A DNA stretch of 64,000 bases. Source: Onchocerca volvulus. Taxonomy: Eukaryota; Nematoda; Chromadorea; Rhabditida; Onchocercidae. Below, in pieces: positions 38,969-50,600 of the stretch. Position 1 is the stretch's first letter. Every line of letters begins with the position of its first letter. The translations under genes and the position numbers were made by a program. The notes beneath the pieces are model-generated. The model was not told where the DNA came from, did no database searches, and worked only from the letters and a program-made list of their open reading frames with translations. Where the stretch lies: the NCBI GenBank assembly GCA_000499405.2, contig HG738140.1, positions 3,587,631 to 3,651,630 on the forward strand, given 5' to 3'.

Positions 38969-41763
38969 TAAAGTAAAATACTTTTCCATAGAACATTGTC
39001 CTTTGCAAATTATTTGCTTATTTTTCCTTGTGCTGATATATTTGTGCAAAAAATGCGCTTGATTTGAGTACTTCATTGAAATTTTGAGAATTTTTTAAAT
39101 TTCAAATTGAAAAAGTTTCGTTTTCTCACTCCGTTTTTTGAAGTATTTGAAATTTTATCAGTTGATTTCATTCGATTTAACTAGCTAATAAAAATTACCG
39201 CAAAAATATGAAAATTTTTTTCAAATTAGAAAACTTCATTCTAATTTGAATCAAATTTTTTTTTTTATTTTCTTTAATTTTGAAAAAAAAAAAAAAGAAA
39301 GAAAAGAATGAAATAAAATGAATTAATTGCTAAATTTAACAATATCTATTCTTTAGAACTTAAAAATATTTCGATTATATAAATGGCAAATTTGTTGAAA
39401 GATATAACTTATAATTCCAATATTTAGATTTTAAATTTTGCAATTACAGGTATATGATCAATAAAAACGAAAAGTTTTTAGAATTGAAGATAAAGCACGA
39501 AAATATTATACCAAAGATAATAAATATAAATAAAATAGTTTATTTCATTCTGAATTATCGAATTTTCAATATTGCAAAAATTTTACGTTCAAATTTCATT
39601 TAAAAAAATTTGTTCATTTGCGAAACATTTTTTTTCTTTTAAACTCTGAATTATTCATTTTATCAAATCGATTAATAAGTTGAGTTATTTGTTTTAGAAA
39701 ACAAATAAATTTTTACAATTTTCGTAGTTTATTTTAATTGCTTAAACATGAAATCAGAACTTACATGTACTAGTAATTTTTACGAAATTCTAATCATTCT
39801 GAATGCTACGCAAATGAAATTTTAATTAATAAATTTATGAAATTAATTATTTAATTAACTCTTTCAATTAATTCACCTATTAATTTAGCTGGTTTAAGAT
39901 GACTTCTCTCTTGCTCTTTTTTTCTTTATAAGCAAATTTTAAACAATCAAAAAATATGAAATAAAAGTTTTTTACCTTGCAAGTTATTTGGTTTTATTTG
40001 ATACTCATTTTTGAAAATCATGAAATTGCTGATGGAAAAATTGAAATAAATAAACAGAAATGATAACAATTCAAATTACGATAACGGAATGGAAATGAAA
40101 ATAAGAATTAATTTGAGTTTGAAATTGAATTTTGAAGCACTTCAAATAAATATAATTTATTTACCCTCTTACTACTATGTAAACATTTTTTTCTCATTTT
40201 TCGTTTAAACGAACAAAATTTGTTAGGAAAAAATTGCATGGATTGATATAAAGAAAATTCTAGATATAATACAATAAATTAATTTTATATCAAAATTGAA
40301 ATTTTAAATTTCAAAATTGCATTTCCAATTAAATAAAAATTTTAAGCAAATACTAGAATTTGCAAGATTTCTACTTATTTATCAAGTTATTTTTTAGATA
40401 TCATTTAGACCGGAATTAAATTTTTTGAAATATTGAAATGAAAATGATGTTTTGAACAAAGTTTATTTGCATATATTATGTAATAAATATTCGATCTTGG
40501 CATATTTTTTGATGTTTGAAATTAAAACGATTTGAAAGTTTTAGAATTTTGGAACAATTTTAAGAAAATTGTCGTTTCACTTTTTTTTTTTAGAAAGATA
40601 ATTTCTTAGAAACTTAAAATTCTATTAAAAAAATTTAAAAAATAAATATGTTCATTCCAGCTATGAATTTTATTATTACTCTATTAAAGACAATTCAAAG
40701 TAAATTAAATACTAACGAAATTTTATATTTTCCAAAACCAATTTGCAACAAATTCTTTGCTTTTTGCTTGAAAAATTTTAAATCTCAAAATTTTTTTCAA
40801 TTTAATTAAAATTATAAGGAAATATTAGAATTTCTAACTTTTTTTTTCGAAATTGCTTTGCATAGAAAATGATCAAATTATCTTTTGCTTATGTTTCCAT
40901 TGTATCTTTCAGTAATATTATTTTTTCTTACATAAATTTCGTATTTCAGAGATTTCTTATTTCATTTTTTTATTTCTTCCTATCAAATGGAAACTTGAAA
41001 CGATTTTTTTTGGAACAATTATTCAGGGAAAGTTTTTTTTTTTCAATTTATGTATGGCTTAATTTTTTGATTGTTTTTCAATCATTTTTATTTGTATAAT
41101 TTCGTACTCAAATTTTAATTCATTTCATTTTGTTAATATTTTAATTTATAAATACATGTTTCCTTTTCTACGAATGATTTTTTATAAATTAGAACTATTT
41201 AGTCAATTAATAACTGGGTAAATTAAATTTTTAAACACTAATTGTGGAACTATTATTTTTTTTCAAATTACACGATTAATGGAAAAATTCTTTAATTATA
41301 CCATTTGGAATTGACATTCAAATTGCGATTAATTTTTATGAAAATGTACGTTTGAAAATTAACTTTAAAATTTCCGTGCCAAGTGCATTATCTTTTGTTT
41401 TATTTAATTTTTTAATTTTTTTTTTTTTGTTTTCTAATTAATGAAAATGTAAAAATTTTCAGTAGTCAAATGTAAAAAATTATTTGCTGAACCATCATAA
41501 TGATTGGATTATTGCAAATATTATCGATCAATCATCTGCTGAAATTACATTTGGAATATCAACTATTATTATGCTTATTGATTTATTGATAATTATTCAT
41601 TTTTTTGTTTTACTGGAATTAATATTCGAATTAAAAAGCTATTTTCTGTTTCTATTTTCTGTTTTCTGTCTTTCTGTTTTTTTTTTATTAAATTTTTTAA
41701 AAAATAAAATTGTATAAAATTTAAAAATTGAGTCGAAATATTTGAACTGTTACGGTTGCTGCA
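38969..41763. other. gene-free AT-rich stretch upstream of the Rho GTPase gene
   Basis: No coding region is supported. The plus open frames at 40869-41099 and 41484-41717 are hydrophobic low-complexity frames. Any promoter of the downstream GTPase gene would lie here, but no element stands out. Confidence 0.4.
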
Positions 41764-41773
41764 ATTTTTGTAG
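41764..41773 (+). promoter_or_regulatory. splice acceptor just upstream of the Rho GTPase start
   Basis: The sequence 'atttttgtag' ends 13 nt before the ATG at 41787. In nematodes such a site close to the start codon is typical for spliced-leader addition. It could also be the end of an upstream cis-intron with a non-coding first exon. It supports the ATG at 41787 as the start and places the cysteine-rich in-frame codons upstream of it in an intron or untranscribed DNA. Confidence 0.55.
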
Positions 41774-41786
41774 CAAACGTTGGTCA

Positions 41787-44497
41787 ATGACCCGTAAACA
41801 ATTGAAAATTGTTGTTGTTGGTGATGGAGCATGCGGTAAAACAAGTTTAATTATTGCACAAGCAGATGGTGAATTTACGGAACAATATACACCAACAGCA
41901 TTTGATGATTATGCTATTGAAGCACTTGTAAATGGTAAAATGGTAGGAATTTTTTGAAAAAAAAAAAATTCAAATTTTTCATTTCAAAAATTTTTCAAAT
42001 TGATTAAATTTCAAAAAAAAAAAAGAAAAAAGAAAAAATGAATCAAAAAATTTGTTAAATAAGGTTTAATAAATTTTTTTCGATCAAACTGTAAATTTGA
42101 AAATTTGAAGTTGAATTTATTAATAAAAATACTTCATTTATGTTTTCTTTTCTTTTAAATTTTTTAAATCTGATATTTGAGTATTTTCGATTAAAATTAT
42201 TCTTATAATTTCAATCAACAAGTTTTTTGATTTTCATCAATATCTTTAAATGAAAACACTCTTAAGGCATTTTTGTAATTATATTCTTAACTTGTTTTTT
42301 TTTTATTCTTTACAGTTCAAATTTTAAAGTATCAATCTCGATCAAAAAACTATAAATTAGTAGTTTCAAATTAATTAATTATAATAATTTAAATTAATGA
42401 TAATTAATTAATTTTATGTTTAAAATTACAGAAAGTATTGACTGTATGTGATACAGCAGGTGAAGATGATTATAATACCTTAAGACCGTTAAGTTATCCG
42501 GATGCTGATGTCTTCATTGCATGTTATTCCGTGGAAAGACCTGAATCATTGAAAAGTCTTGAGGAAAAATGGATACCTGAAGTTTGTTTGTTTTTTTTTT
42601 GTTAATTAAAATTTTAAAAATTAAAAAATTTTTTAAAATTATTAAAAAGTTTGCAAATTTTTTAAATCTTATTTAAAATAATTTTGCAAAGGTAAGTAAG
42701 GCATTCTATTCATTTTTTTTTCTTCTATTTCTTTTTTTCCGATATTTTTCGGTATTTGTTATGAAATAAACTGTTTTAATATATATTTTAAATAATTGCA
42801 TTGAAATTTGATTTAGATTGAATTTAATTTTGATTTTTAATTTAATTTTAGATTCGACATTTTTGTCCGGATGTTCCGATTTTAATTGTTGGAAATAAAA
42901 AAGATATTCGAAATGAGGAAAATCAAGAAGATCGAAAAAAAAGTAGCACAAGTAGTGAAAATTTTGAAAATCATGAAAATTTCGTGAATTTTGATGATGC
43001 AATAGAATGTGCGAAAGAATTTTCCAATCATCGAGTTATCGAATGTTCGGCTAAAACAAAAGAGGTTAAAGTTTTTGGATTTTGATTTATTTGAAATGAA
43101 TGATTAATATATTAATTAACTGAATAAATTAATATATTACCACTTTATGATCTTAATTTTTTTTTTTCAGCCACGAGAATAAGTTAAAGTAGTTAATTTT
43201 ATATTGTCAAAATTTGAATAAATAATTAATGTCGAAAAACTTTCTTTTTAATGAAAGATAATTTTTATTCTGTGTTTGACAGATAATTACTTACTTTTGC
43301 GGTCTTGAGTTATTGTGTGCTGCGTAACCAGTCGGATTAATTTGAATTTCCATTCTTGATCAATAAATACAGTTATAGAATCGACCACCACTTTGAATTG
43401 CGGTAAACTTCAAACTTGGGTAATTAAACCTTTATTTACAGAAATTATACACGCGAAACGTATTATAACTCGATAATGACAATACAACAAGAAAAAAAAA
43501 CACAAGAAAACGAGGGGCAGAAAAGTTTATAAGAAAATTATAGAATTAATTCAAAATTTATAACCCGCATTTAAAACGTTGAAAAATTGCCAAAAAAAAC
43601 TATTGACAGTTATAGATTCAACAGTAACGGATCGTTATGAAATACAACTGTCTTGTTTCAGTAGGACTAAGATAGTTGTTTACAGAATTATGTGAGGAAG
43701 GCAGAAAAGAAAGGAGATTATAGAAGCAAAATCAAATTTAGGGATGGAATTTCACAAATGATGAATAAAAATAAAATTTGAGGTCAGATCTTTCGGAATT
43801 TCCGACAATTAATGTAGTAATTAAATATATAATTGATAAAATATAAAGTTGTAGTTCTAATTTTTTCATTCCGTTTTTTATTTCACAGGCTAAAAAGCAA
43901 AATGATAATAAAAAATGATTATTCAAATAAATTTACATTCTTGCCATAAAATTGAACTTTTTTTTTAAATTTAAATTAAAGTAATTTTGATAAACAATTG
44001 TGTTGCAATGATAATTTCAGATGGCATTGTTAAGATTAGAATAATATTTGCAGTGATATTTGCAAAATATCACAACGGCTAATTACGCTTTAAATTAGCA
44101 AACTTATAAAAGACGGTAATTGCTAATTAACTGGTAAATAATAATAAATAACTGGAAATTCAAAACAGTGTTAATTTTAATTTTATAAAAGCATTTAAAT
44201 TAATCATTAACAATGCGTTCATAGATCATTATTTGTTATTTCGATCATATTCATTTCAAATGTGATATTCGTGTATTAATATTATTCGAATACTTATTTG
44301 TTAATGCTCTTGGTAAAAATTTACAATTTCATTTCATTTCAGATATCAATTTCAATTATTATGTAAAATTATTTATCAAAAAATTTTAGGGTATTCGACA
44401 GGTATTCGATGCAGCAATTCGAATTGCTATGGCACATCGGGCTGGAAATAGTAATCGAGTATTAAGTTCGATAATGAAATTAAAACTTGTTTTTTGA
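41787..44497 (+). CDS. divergent Rho-family small GTPase
   Basis: Four exons (41787-41942, 42432-42581, 42852-43064, 44390-44497), all joined at codon boundaries with GT-AG introns, encode 208 residues. The numbering matches RhoA from the P-loop on: GDGACGKT at 12-19, effector-loop T37 in TPTAFDDY, DTAG at 59-62, LRPLSYPDADVF, VGNKKD at 115-120, and SAKTKE at 168-173. This makes it a Rho GTPase, a GTP-driven switch for actin and membrane signalling. Three features are odd. E63 replaces the catalytic Gln. C58 replaces the Trp that RhoA and Rac use in exchange-factor contact. The Rho insert region (about 124-150) is rich in Glu, Lys, Ser and Asn and gives 8 extra residues before SAK. The last exon found ends in KLKLVF with no Cys and no CAAX box. 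A donor-like CGA|GTATTAAG in that exon leaves room for an unseen last exon. It may correspond to a divergent nematode Rho such as C. elegans CRP-1, but I cannot confirm this. Confidence 0.85.
43171..43182 (+). other. possible alternative last exon of the GTPase gene
   Basis: Inside intron 3, a T-rich tract ending in CAG (43161-43170) is followed in frame by CCA CGA GAA TAA. Splicing exon 3 to it would give a protein ending after SAKTKE-PRE, without the last helix. There is no further support. Confidence 0.2.
43291..43430 (-). other. SL1-like sequence followed by a small exon-like ORF
   Basis: On the minus strand, 43430-43411 match the first 20 bases of the SL1 leader exactly and are followed by AAG in place of AG. 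No GT donor, paired 5' stem or Sm site follows as in an SL RNA. About 57 nt on, an ATG at 43353 opens 20 codons (MEIQINPTGYAAHNNSRPQK) to a TAA at 43291. The end also reads as a good donor (CAAAA|GTAAGTAAT). The segment is less AT-rich than the intron around it, which lies in the GTPase gene on the opposite strand. It may be the 5' end of a trans-spliced mRNA copied back into the genome, or a decayed SL-related element. Confidence 0.4.
44053..44073. repeat. perfect 9-bp inverted repeat in GTPase intron 3
   Basis: GTGATATTT at 44053-44061 and AAATATCAC at 44065-44073 are separated by GCA. It could form a small hairpin in the pre-mRNA. No role is evident. Confidence 0.6.
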
Positions 44498-44583
44498 TAC
44501 TTTCTTTTTTTTTTCGGTGCCCTGTTGTCGTTATACTTTGACCTACATTATGGATTCCCTTTTTCTGTTTTTCTCAAAAAACT

Positions 44584-44640
44584 TAAATGATATGATATGA
44601 TATGATTAGCTGATACTTAAATGATATGATATGATTTAAT
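44584..44640. repeat. ATGATATG short repeat in the GTPase 3' region
   Basis: The phrase 'cttaaatgatatgatatgat' occurs at 44583 and again at 44615, with inner ATGAT/ATGATATG units. It lies about 90 bp beyond the stop codon, so it is probably in the 3' untranslated region. Confidence 0.6.
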
Positions 44641-44683
44641 TTATTAATTTAGCAATTGGTAATTTTATCTATTATGCAAATTG

Positions 44684-44689
44684 AATAAA
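44684..44689 (+). terminator. candidate poly(A) signal of the GTPase gene
   Basis: AATAAA lies about 190 nt after the TGA at 44495-44497. It is the first canonical signal downstream on this strand. The hexamer is common by chance in such AT-rich DNA. Confidence 0.35.
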
Positions 44690-46980
44690 CCAAGAAAATA
44701 ATTAGCCAGAAATATGACAGCATATTTTCCTAAAAAAAATAACAAATTTGAATTTTCAATAAAATATCCAAATTTTAAGTTAAATGAAAAACATTTCCTT
44801 TCATTTTTGTTTTTCAAATGTTAAATATTTCATTAACATCTAAATTCTTATTAATAAGGCACTGCTATTTGATAAGGAATTTTCTCAATCAATAGGAATC
44901 AATTAACATTAATTAAAAGTAGTTTGTCATAATTTCATCGTAATTATTTAGATTGATTTTAAAAATGATTTCTTATTTTTGCCCTTTATTTTATTTTACA
45001 AAAATTTTGTCAAATTAATTTTTTTTTTTATTAATTGATACAATTGTTATATATCTCTGGAAATCTTTGTTGTATATATGTTATAATTTTATTTCTCTGT
45101 ATAATATATGATGTTAGTTTCTGAAATTTAAAATTTTTTACTCAAAGTTGTCAAAGTTTTTCTTATTTTTTGGTTTTATTTGAATCAAATGCATTTATGT
45201 GGCAAACAAAAAGTTTAAAGTTTAAGAAGTTTAAAGAATTCAAAAATGCTAATTTAATTAATTAAGCTTCATTACTTTTCATTCATATGTAAATAAACAA
45301 ATTCTATATTTTTTTTTTTTGTTTTTAAATAAGTACATCCCAATCTTTCATTTCTCAATTTTGTCTTTTTTTTTTAAATTAATTTTAGAATTTTTTAAAT
45401 TTTGAAATAACTTTATATTTTAACAGCAAAAAAAAGGAATTATGCAAATATGATGTAAAAAATATTATTTTTTGTTTATTTAAATATTATTTATTTTTTT
45501 ATTTATAAAAAAGCAATTTAAAAAAATGAAACAAAAATTATTTTAAATTACAATATGTATATAAATTTACTTGTATGTTCATGTGGAAAATTATCGGTTT
45601 CTGTATTGTTTCGGTTAATTAATTAATTTTTTTTTTGTATAATTATCTTGATGGGAAATTATTTTATTTTCAATAAAAAAGCTAAAAAATCCTTCGTTTC
45701 AAAATAAATAAATTAATTCATGATTCAGATTACTTAATTATAATTGGTTAATTCATAGTGAAGATTTTTTAATGCAAGCTTTCATTTCTTAACACAATAT
45801 CTTATTAAATAAAGATTACGTGTTCCGCTTAATTAAATATAAGCTACTATAAAACCGCTAATTTTGTTTCATTCATATGTAAATAAATACGTTTCACGTA
45901 TTTGACTTATCATGTACGTGTCATTTGCGTACGCATTTTAATTGCATGAAATTGATTTCTAAACGATTTTTTCTTGTGTCAATTTTTTATTTTTTATTTT
46001 TTTGCTACTTTTCATTTTTTAATTTTTAACAGAATACAAGTTTGAAAAGTAAATAATCAGAATCGCAATTCTTATTTTTCTTTTTTTTTAGCGAAAATTT
46101 TTACAACTCAAAATAATTTCAAATTATATCGATTTTCGGATCATTTTTAATGAAGAGGAGAAAATTCGCAAATTGTTTGATAATTATCATGTCATCTACA
46201 GCAAATTAGTAATTTGACAAAAATTGACATTCATTTTTTATTTCTTAATTATTTATGAAAAAGTTGGTAAGGGAAAGTTAATTTATTAAATCAATACATT
46301 CTTATATCACCAGCCAGGAAACATGATATTTTAATATTTTTTCTTCCTTTTTCATACTGTTAGAAATGTCAAAATGAAATTTTTTTTACGAAAGTAAAAA
46401 TGGAATTAAATGAAATTGACATTGGAGTGAAAATGTAATTTAATTTAAAATTTCAATGTTTGAAACTTTTTTTATTGCAAATAAGCAAAATTAGCAATGA
46501 GATTGAATTGAGAAAGGAAGATTTAAAATTTTTCCGCGAAAATTGTAAACCATAAATGATAATGTGATAACAAAAGTAATTCGCGATAATTTTTGATTAC
46601 AATAAATTTTTCGTGTAACATTTTATTATACGAATTGGCTTCCAGTGCAATTATAGCAAAATATGATGAAAATTTTGTTTTAAAAAAAGGTCATAATCGA
46701 GAAATGAACCCGAAATATTGAAAATATTTAAAACGTATCATTTCATAAGTTTCCTAGTTTTCATAGTTTTATCGTTTTCTTCCAAAAATTTGTTCTTTAT
46801 GCTTTGAACCATTTCCAGTAGCTATTATTAATTTTTATTATACATTTTATATTTATAGATATATAGTTGGACGATGCAATGAATCAAAGTGACATAATTA
46901 ATACCGTTTAAAATTATGGATTTAAATTAAGTATAAATATTTTTAAATTTATACCAAATAACATGTAAGCATATCAGTAA
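44690..46980. other. intergenic AT-rich stretch between the two converging genes
   Basis: No gene is supported. It has T- and A-tracts, and the phrase 'cattcatatgtaaataaa' appears twice (about 45279 and 45870), marking a small diverged duplication. Confidence 0.4.
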
Positions 46981-46984
46981 GTTC

Positions 46985-47400
46985 ATTTCATTCAGCAGAT
47001 AGTAAATTAGAGATAATTTTTCAATATGCAAATTACAGCATATATATGGCAGAAAATTAATAATTAATTGCTTTAAAGAATTAGTGCTTTTCAATATGCA
47101 AATTACAGTATTTGTATACGGTATAAAATTGTAATTGTTTTCAAGAGACAGACTTTTCAATGCACAAATTACAGTATGCATATACGATAGAAAACTAATA
47201 ACTGCTTTAAAGAGAGACTTTTCAATATAGAAATTATAGTATGTATATACGATAGGAGAATAATAATTGTTTATAAGCAAATTACAAAGCGTGCATACGG
47301 TAAAATATTACTAATCAATTGTTTCCAACGAAGATTACTCTTCAATATCATAATTACAGTATGTATATATAATAGGAGTTTTTTACTAAACATATGGCAA
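46985..47400. repeat. tandem repeat, unit about 60-75 bp
   Basis: Five or six copies carry 'cttttcaatatgcaaattacagtatgtatatacgRta' words, at about 47020, 47087, 47151, 47217, 47270 and 47339. The 117-codon minus-strand frame across it is a repeat product whose translation repeats 'TVICALKS'-like words. Confidence 0.8.
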
Positions 47401-47418
47401 CTAATATTTTGTTTTTTT

Positions 47419-47431
47419 TTTATTTTTTATT
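47419..47431 (-). terminator. candidate poly(A) signals of the trehalose synthase gene
   Basis: Two overlapping-range AATAAA hexamers on the minus strand (47431-47426 and 47424-47419) lie about 200 nt beyond the stop codon. They sit in a T/A tract, so they may be chance matches. Confidence 0.3.
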
Positions 47432-47627
47432 TTTCTTCTAAGAAATAACAAATAAATAATTTTTTCTTATTCTATCAACTTTGAGTAATTGTCTCATTTT
47501 TCTCTTCTTTTGAAGAAAATATTCAATAATTTTCTGCATTAGAAAATGATGAAAAATACAGATTTAATTGAGTAATTACTATAATTATAGCAAAATATGT
47601 TTAAACGCTCTTTTTTCACTTTTTTCT

Positions 47628-50600
47628 TTATATGCTTTTACGTGGCGGCTTATTACGTGGCCTGATGATGCTAATTTCACGTATTGTTGCTTGGGCCATC
47701 GCGCCAAGTAACACTTCCGGACATGAAACGAATGCGAAATTTTTATTCCCGTATCGACCGCATAACGATAGTACCTACAATAGGTAGCGATAACCTTGAA
47801 AAATAGTATAGGTAAAAAAGTAATGTTAGTGTAGATCTATACAGTATATACAAATCTAAGGACAACCTAGATATACAGTAATAGGTATAGAAATAGCAGT
47901 AGCCTAGGTAGTAGATCAGATATGCTTAAAAAAATTGGTACAAAAATGGCGAAAGCTTAAATATACAGTAATAGGTGTAGGAGTACGGTAGCCTAAATAT
48001 ACAGCAATGGGTGCAAAAGTAGCAACAATCTAGATATATAGTGATAGGTATATAAGTAGCAGTAGCCTAAATAATAGCATTTAGTCTAGGTAAAAAGAAA
48101 TTGATGCAAAAATGGCGGTAGCTTAAATATACAGTAATAGGTTTGAAAGTACGGTATCCTGAATACAAAATTTTACTATCTTTAATAAATGGAAAGTACA
48201 AAAGTAGCGTAATCTAAATTTACAGTAAAAGATACAAAAGTCGCTGACAATTTAGATATGAAGAAAATAAGCTACTGACAGTAAAAAAATTTCTCAATTA
48301 ATAATCATAGATAACTACTTTGAATTTATTCAAAAATCCCCTATGATATTCGAAAAACCCAAATTATGGTTATTTGCAAAAAGTTAATTCCATTTATTAA
48401 AGATAGTAAAATTTTTTACTCGAACAAATACCTTTATTTATTTCCAGGAAAACTTTCCTTAAATGATAAGTAACGATATTTATCATAATAATAAATTATC
48501 TTATTATCTAATTGATTATGCAGAATCATACTGTTTTTTAATAAATCGAAAGTATTAACCTTTTCTTTCAAATCTTGTCGTTCCGTGACCCAAATCGTAT
48601 AAACATTACGCGGATTACGTCCTAAACATACTTCTACCATCGGTAAATCAGATTCACTATCACCGCATACCAAAATTTTACCATCGGATAATTTGCAACG
48701 AATATGCTCGACCAATAATGCAATACCGTGACCTTTATTGAAAATTATTCCATCTGCATTCTAAAAATACGAAACAAATAAAGAAAGTACTATGAAATAA
48801 ATAACTTAATATTTCATTTTTTCTTATCCATAGAGAAAAGTACTCAGCTGTATATGTATTTTTTTAAGTGAGAAAAAAGTTGGTACAAACTTCAGTCACT
48901 TTCATAATATTTCGAATTATTTGAAATGATTGATAAATTGATAACTAATTACTAGCATGAAATTTTTTAAAATTAATCCGAATCTTGGCATATTTTTAAC
49001 ATGATTTTCCATCATCATTTAATCTTTAAAATGATCTATGGAATTTAACTTGTTGTAGAATCAATACAAGTGTGAAAAAAATTCAAAAAATTTTGAAATT
49101 TTTAATTGATATTTATTTATTCGAATTATCATTGAAGCAAACCTTTAGGAATATTTTAATATCCGTACTTCCTTTTTGTATTACCAATCGTTGCATTACA
49201 TCCATTTCGTTTACAGTATCAGTAATTTTCTTTAAACTTAAAAATCATTATTTAATAAAAAATTCTTTTGATGAATTAACATTTGAAAATATTTGTATTA
49301 TCAAATTAATTCTATTAACTCTATTACCATTCTTAATTTAATTTTTTTAATTTCAAAATAATATCAAATGATAAAAAGAATTGATTTTATTATTTATAAT
49401 ATTATGACTGAGATCAAAAAAAAAAAAAAAAAAAAAAAAGATAAAACAAACAGTTCATTAGATTGTTGTCGTGGTACTGAATTATAGATATCTTGATGTG
49501 CAATTGTTAAATGACCAAAATGTTTTTGCAAACCTGATCCGATACATTTGAAATATTTGTATTCTTGAGTATTTAAAAGATCCTGTATAGCATCGTATAC
49601 CTGGAAGATATCGTATCATAAAAGTATCGCATATCTAGAAGATTTCATATCACAAAAGTATCATGTACCTAGACAATGTCATATCATAAAATGTCACATA
49701 CCTAAAAAATATATCATAAAAGTATCGTATACCTAGAAGATATCGTATCATAAAAGCTAGAAGGTATCGTATCATAAAAATATCGTGTATCTAGAAGAAT
49801 CATGTCATGTAAGTATCGTATACCTAGAAGATTTCATCATCGTTATCTTTACCCTGATAAGATTTTAATTGTTACATAATGAAAAAATTGAAAAATTTTT
49901 TAATCATGTCAAATTATATAAACAAGATTATAATAGCATTATTATTCATATCACTGGAAAATAATTTCAAAATATTTTCATTTCTAAAAAATTTAAATTT
50001 TCACAAGTTTTGATGAAAATATTTTAAAAAAGTTTTCAAATACTGATATGATACCTTATCAAGAAATTGTAACTGTTCAGCAGTTATTCTAATATCATGA
50101 AATTTTTTATGTGGATCAATGAACCATTCACGTCCAGCCGAAGCACCGTAATAATAATAACCTCAAGGAAAAAAAATCAAATTTTCCATTTCAAATTAAA
50201 TACAACTTTTTTCTTTGAAAAATTTAAATCATTTTAAATTAAAATTATTATTAAAATTAGCAAATTTATTTGAGAATATGATTATGAATAACTGTAAAAT
50301 TTAAAAAAATATGAACCAAATAATTATTAATTAACAGGATTAATTAATATTATGCATAATTTTTTTTCATTTGTTTTTAATAAGATTTGTAATCTGTTAA
50401 ATTTGAAATTTTTATTCGATTTACAAGAAAAAAATTTAGTTTCTTTAGTTAAATGTAAAATTTGTGCTAGTAAAATTTAAGAAGTTTGAGAAAAAAAAAA
50501 GAAATTTAAAATTCATTTATGATAAATTCATATAAATAGGTGTAAAATGAAATAAAATCGAATAATTTAATGAAAATGGATAATTTCTTCGAAAAAAAAA

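Noticed and set aside
38705..39076. 123-codon minus-strand Pro/Ser-rich open frame
   Set aside because: It is the complement of the G-rich purine minisatellite and A/T tracts; two overlapping frames are equally open.
41742..41786. Cysteine-rich N-terminal extension of the Rho GTPase (NCYGCCNFCSKRWS) that could be a palmitoylation site
   Set aside because: The frame has no upstream ATG, and a good acceptor (TTTTTGTAG) falls inside it 13 nt before the ATG at 41787, which itself aligns with RhoA numbering.
46927..47280. 117-codon minus-strand open frame
   Set aside because: Its translation repeats itself because the DNA is a tandem repeat of about 60-75 bp; there is no domain or splice support.
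48434..48559. C-terminal tail reading through after exon 24 to a stop at 48434
   Set aside because: An exon at 47774-47628 with matching phase encodes the conserved end (SCPEVLLGAMAQATIREI). The read-through is intron sequence and at best an intron-retention form.
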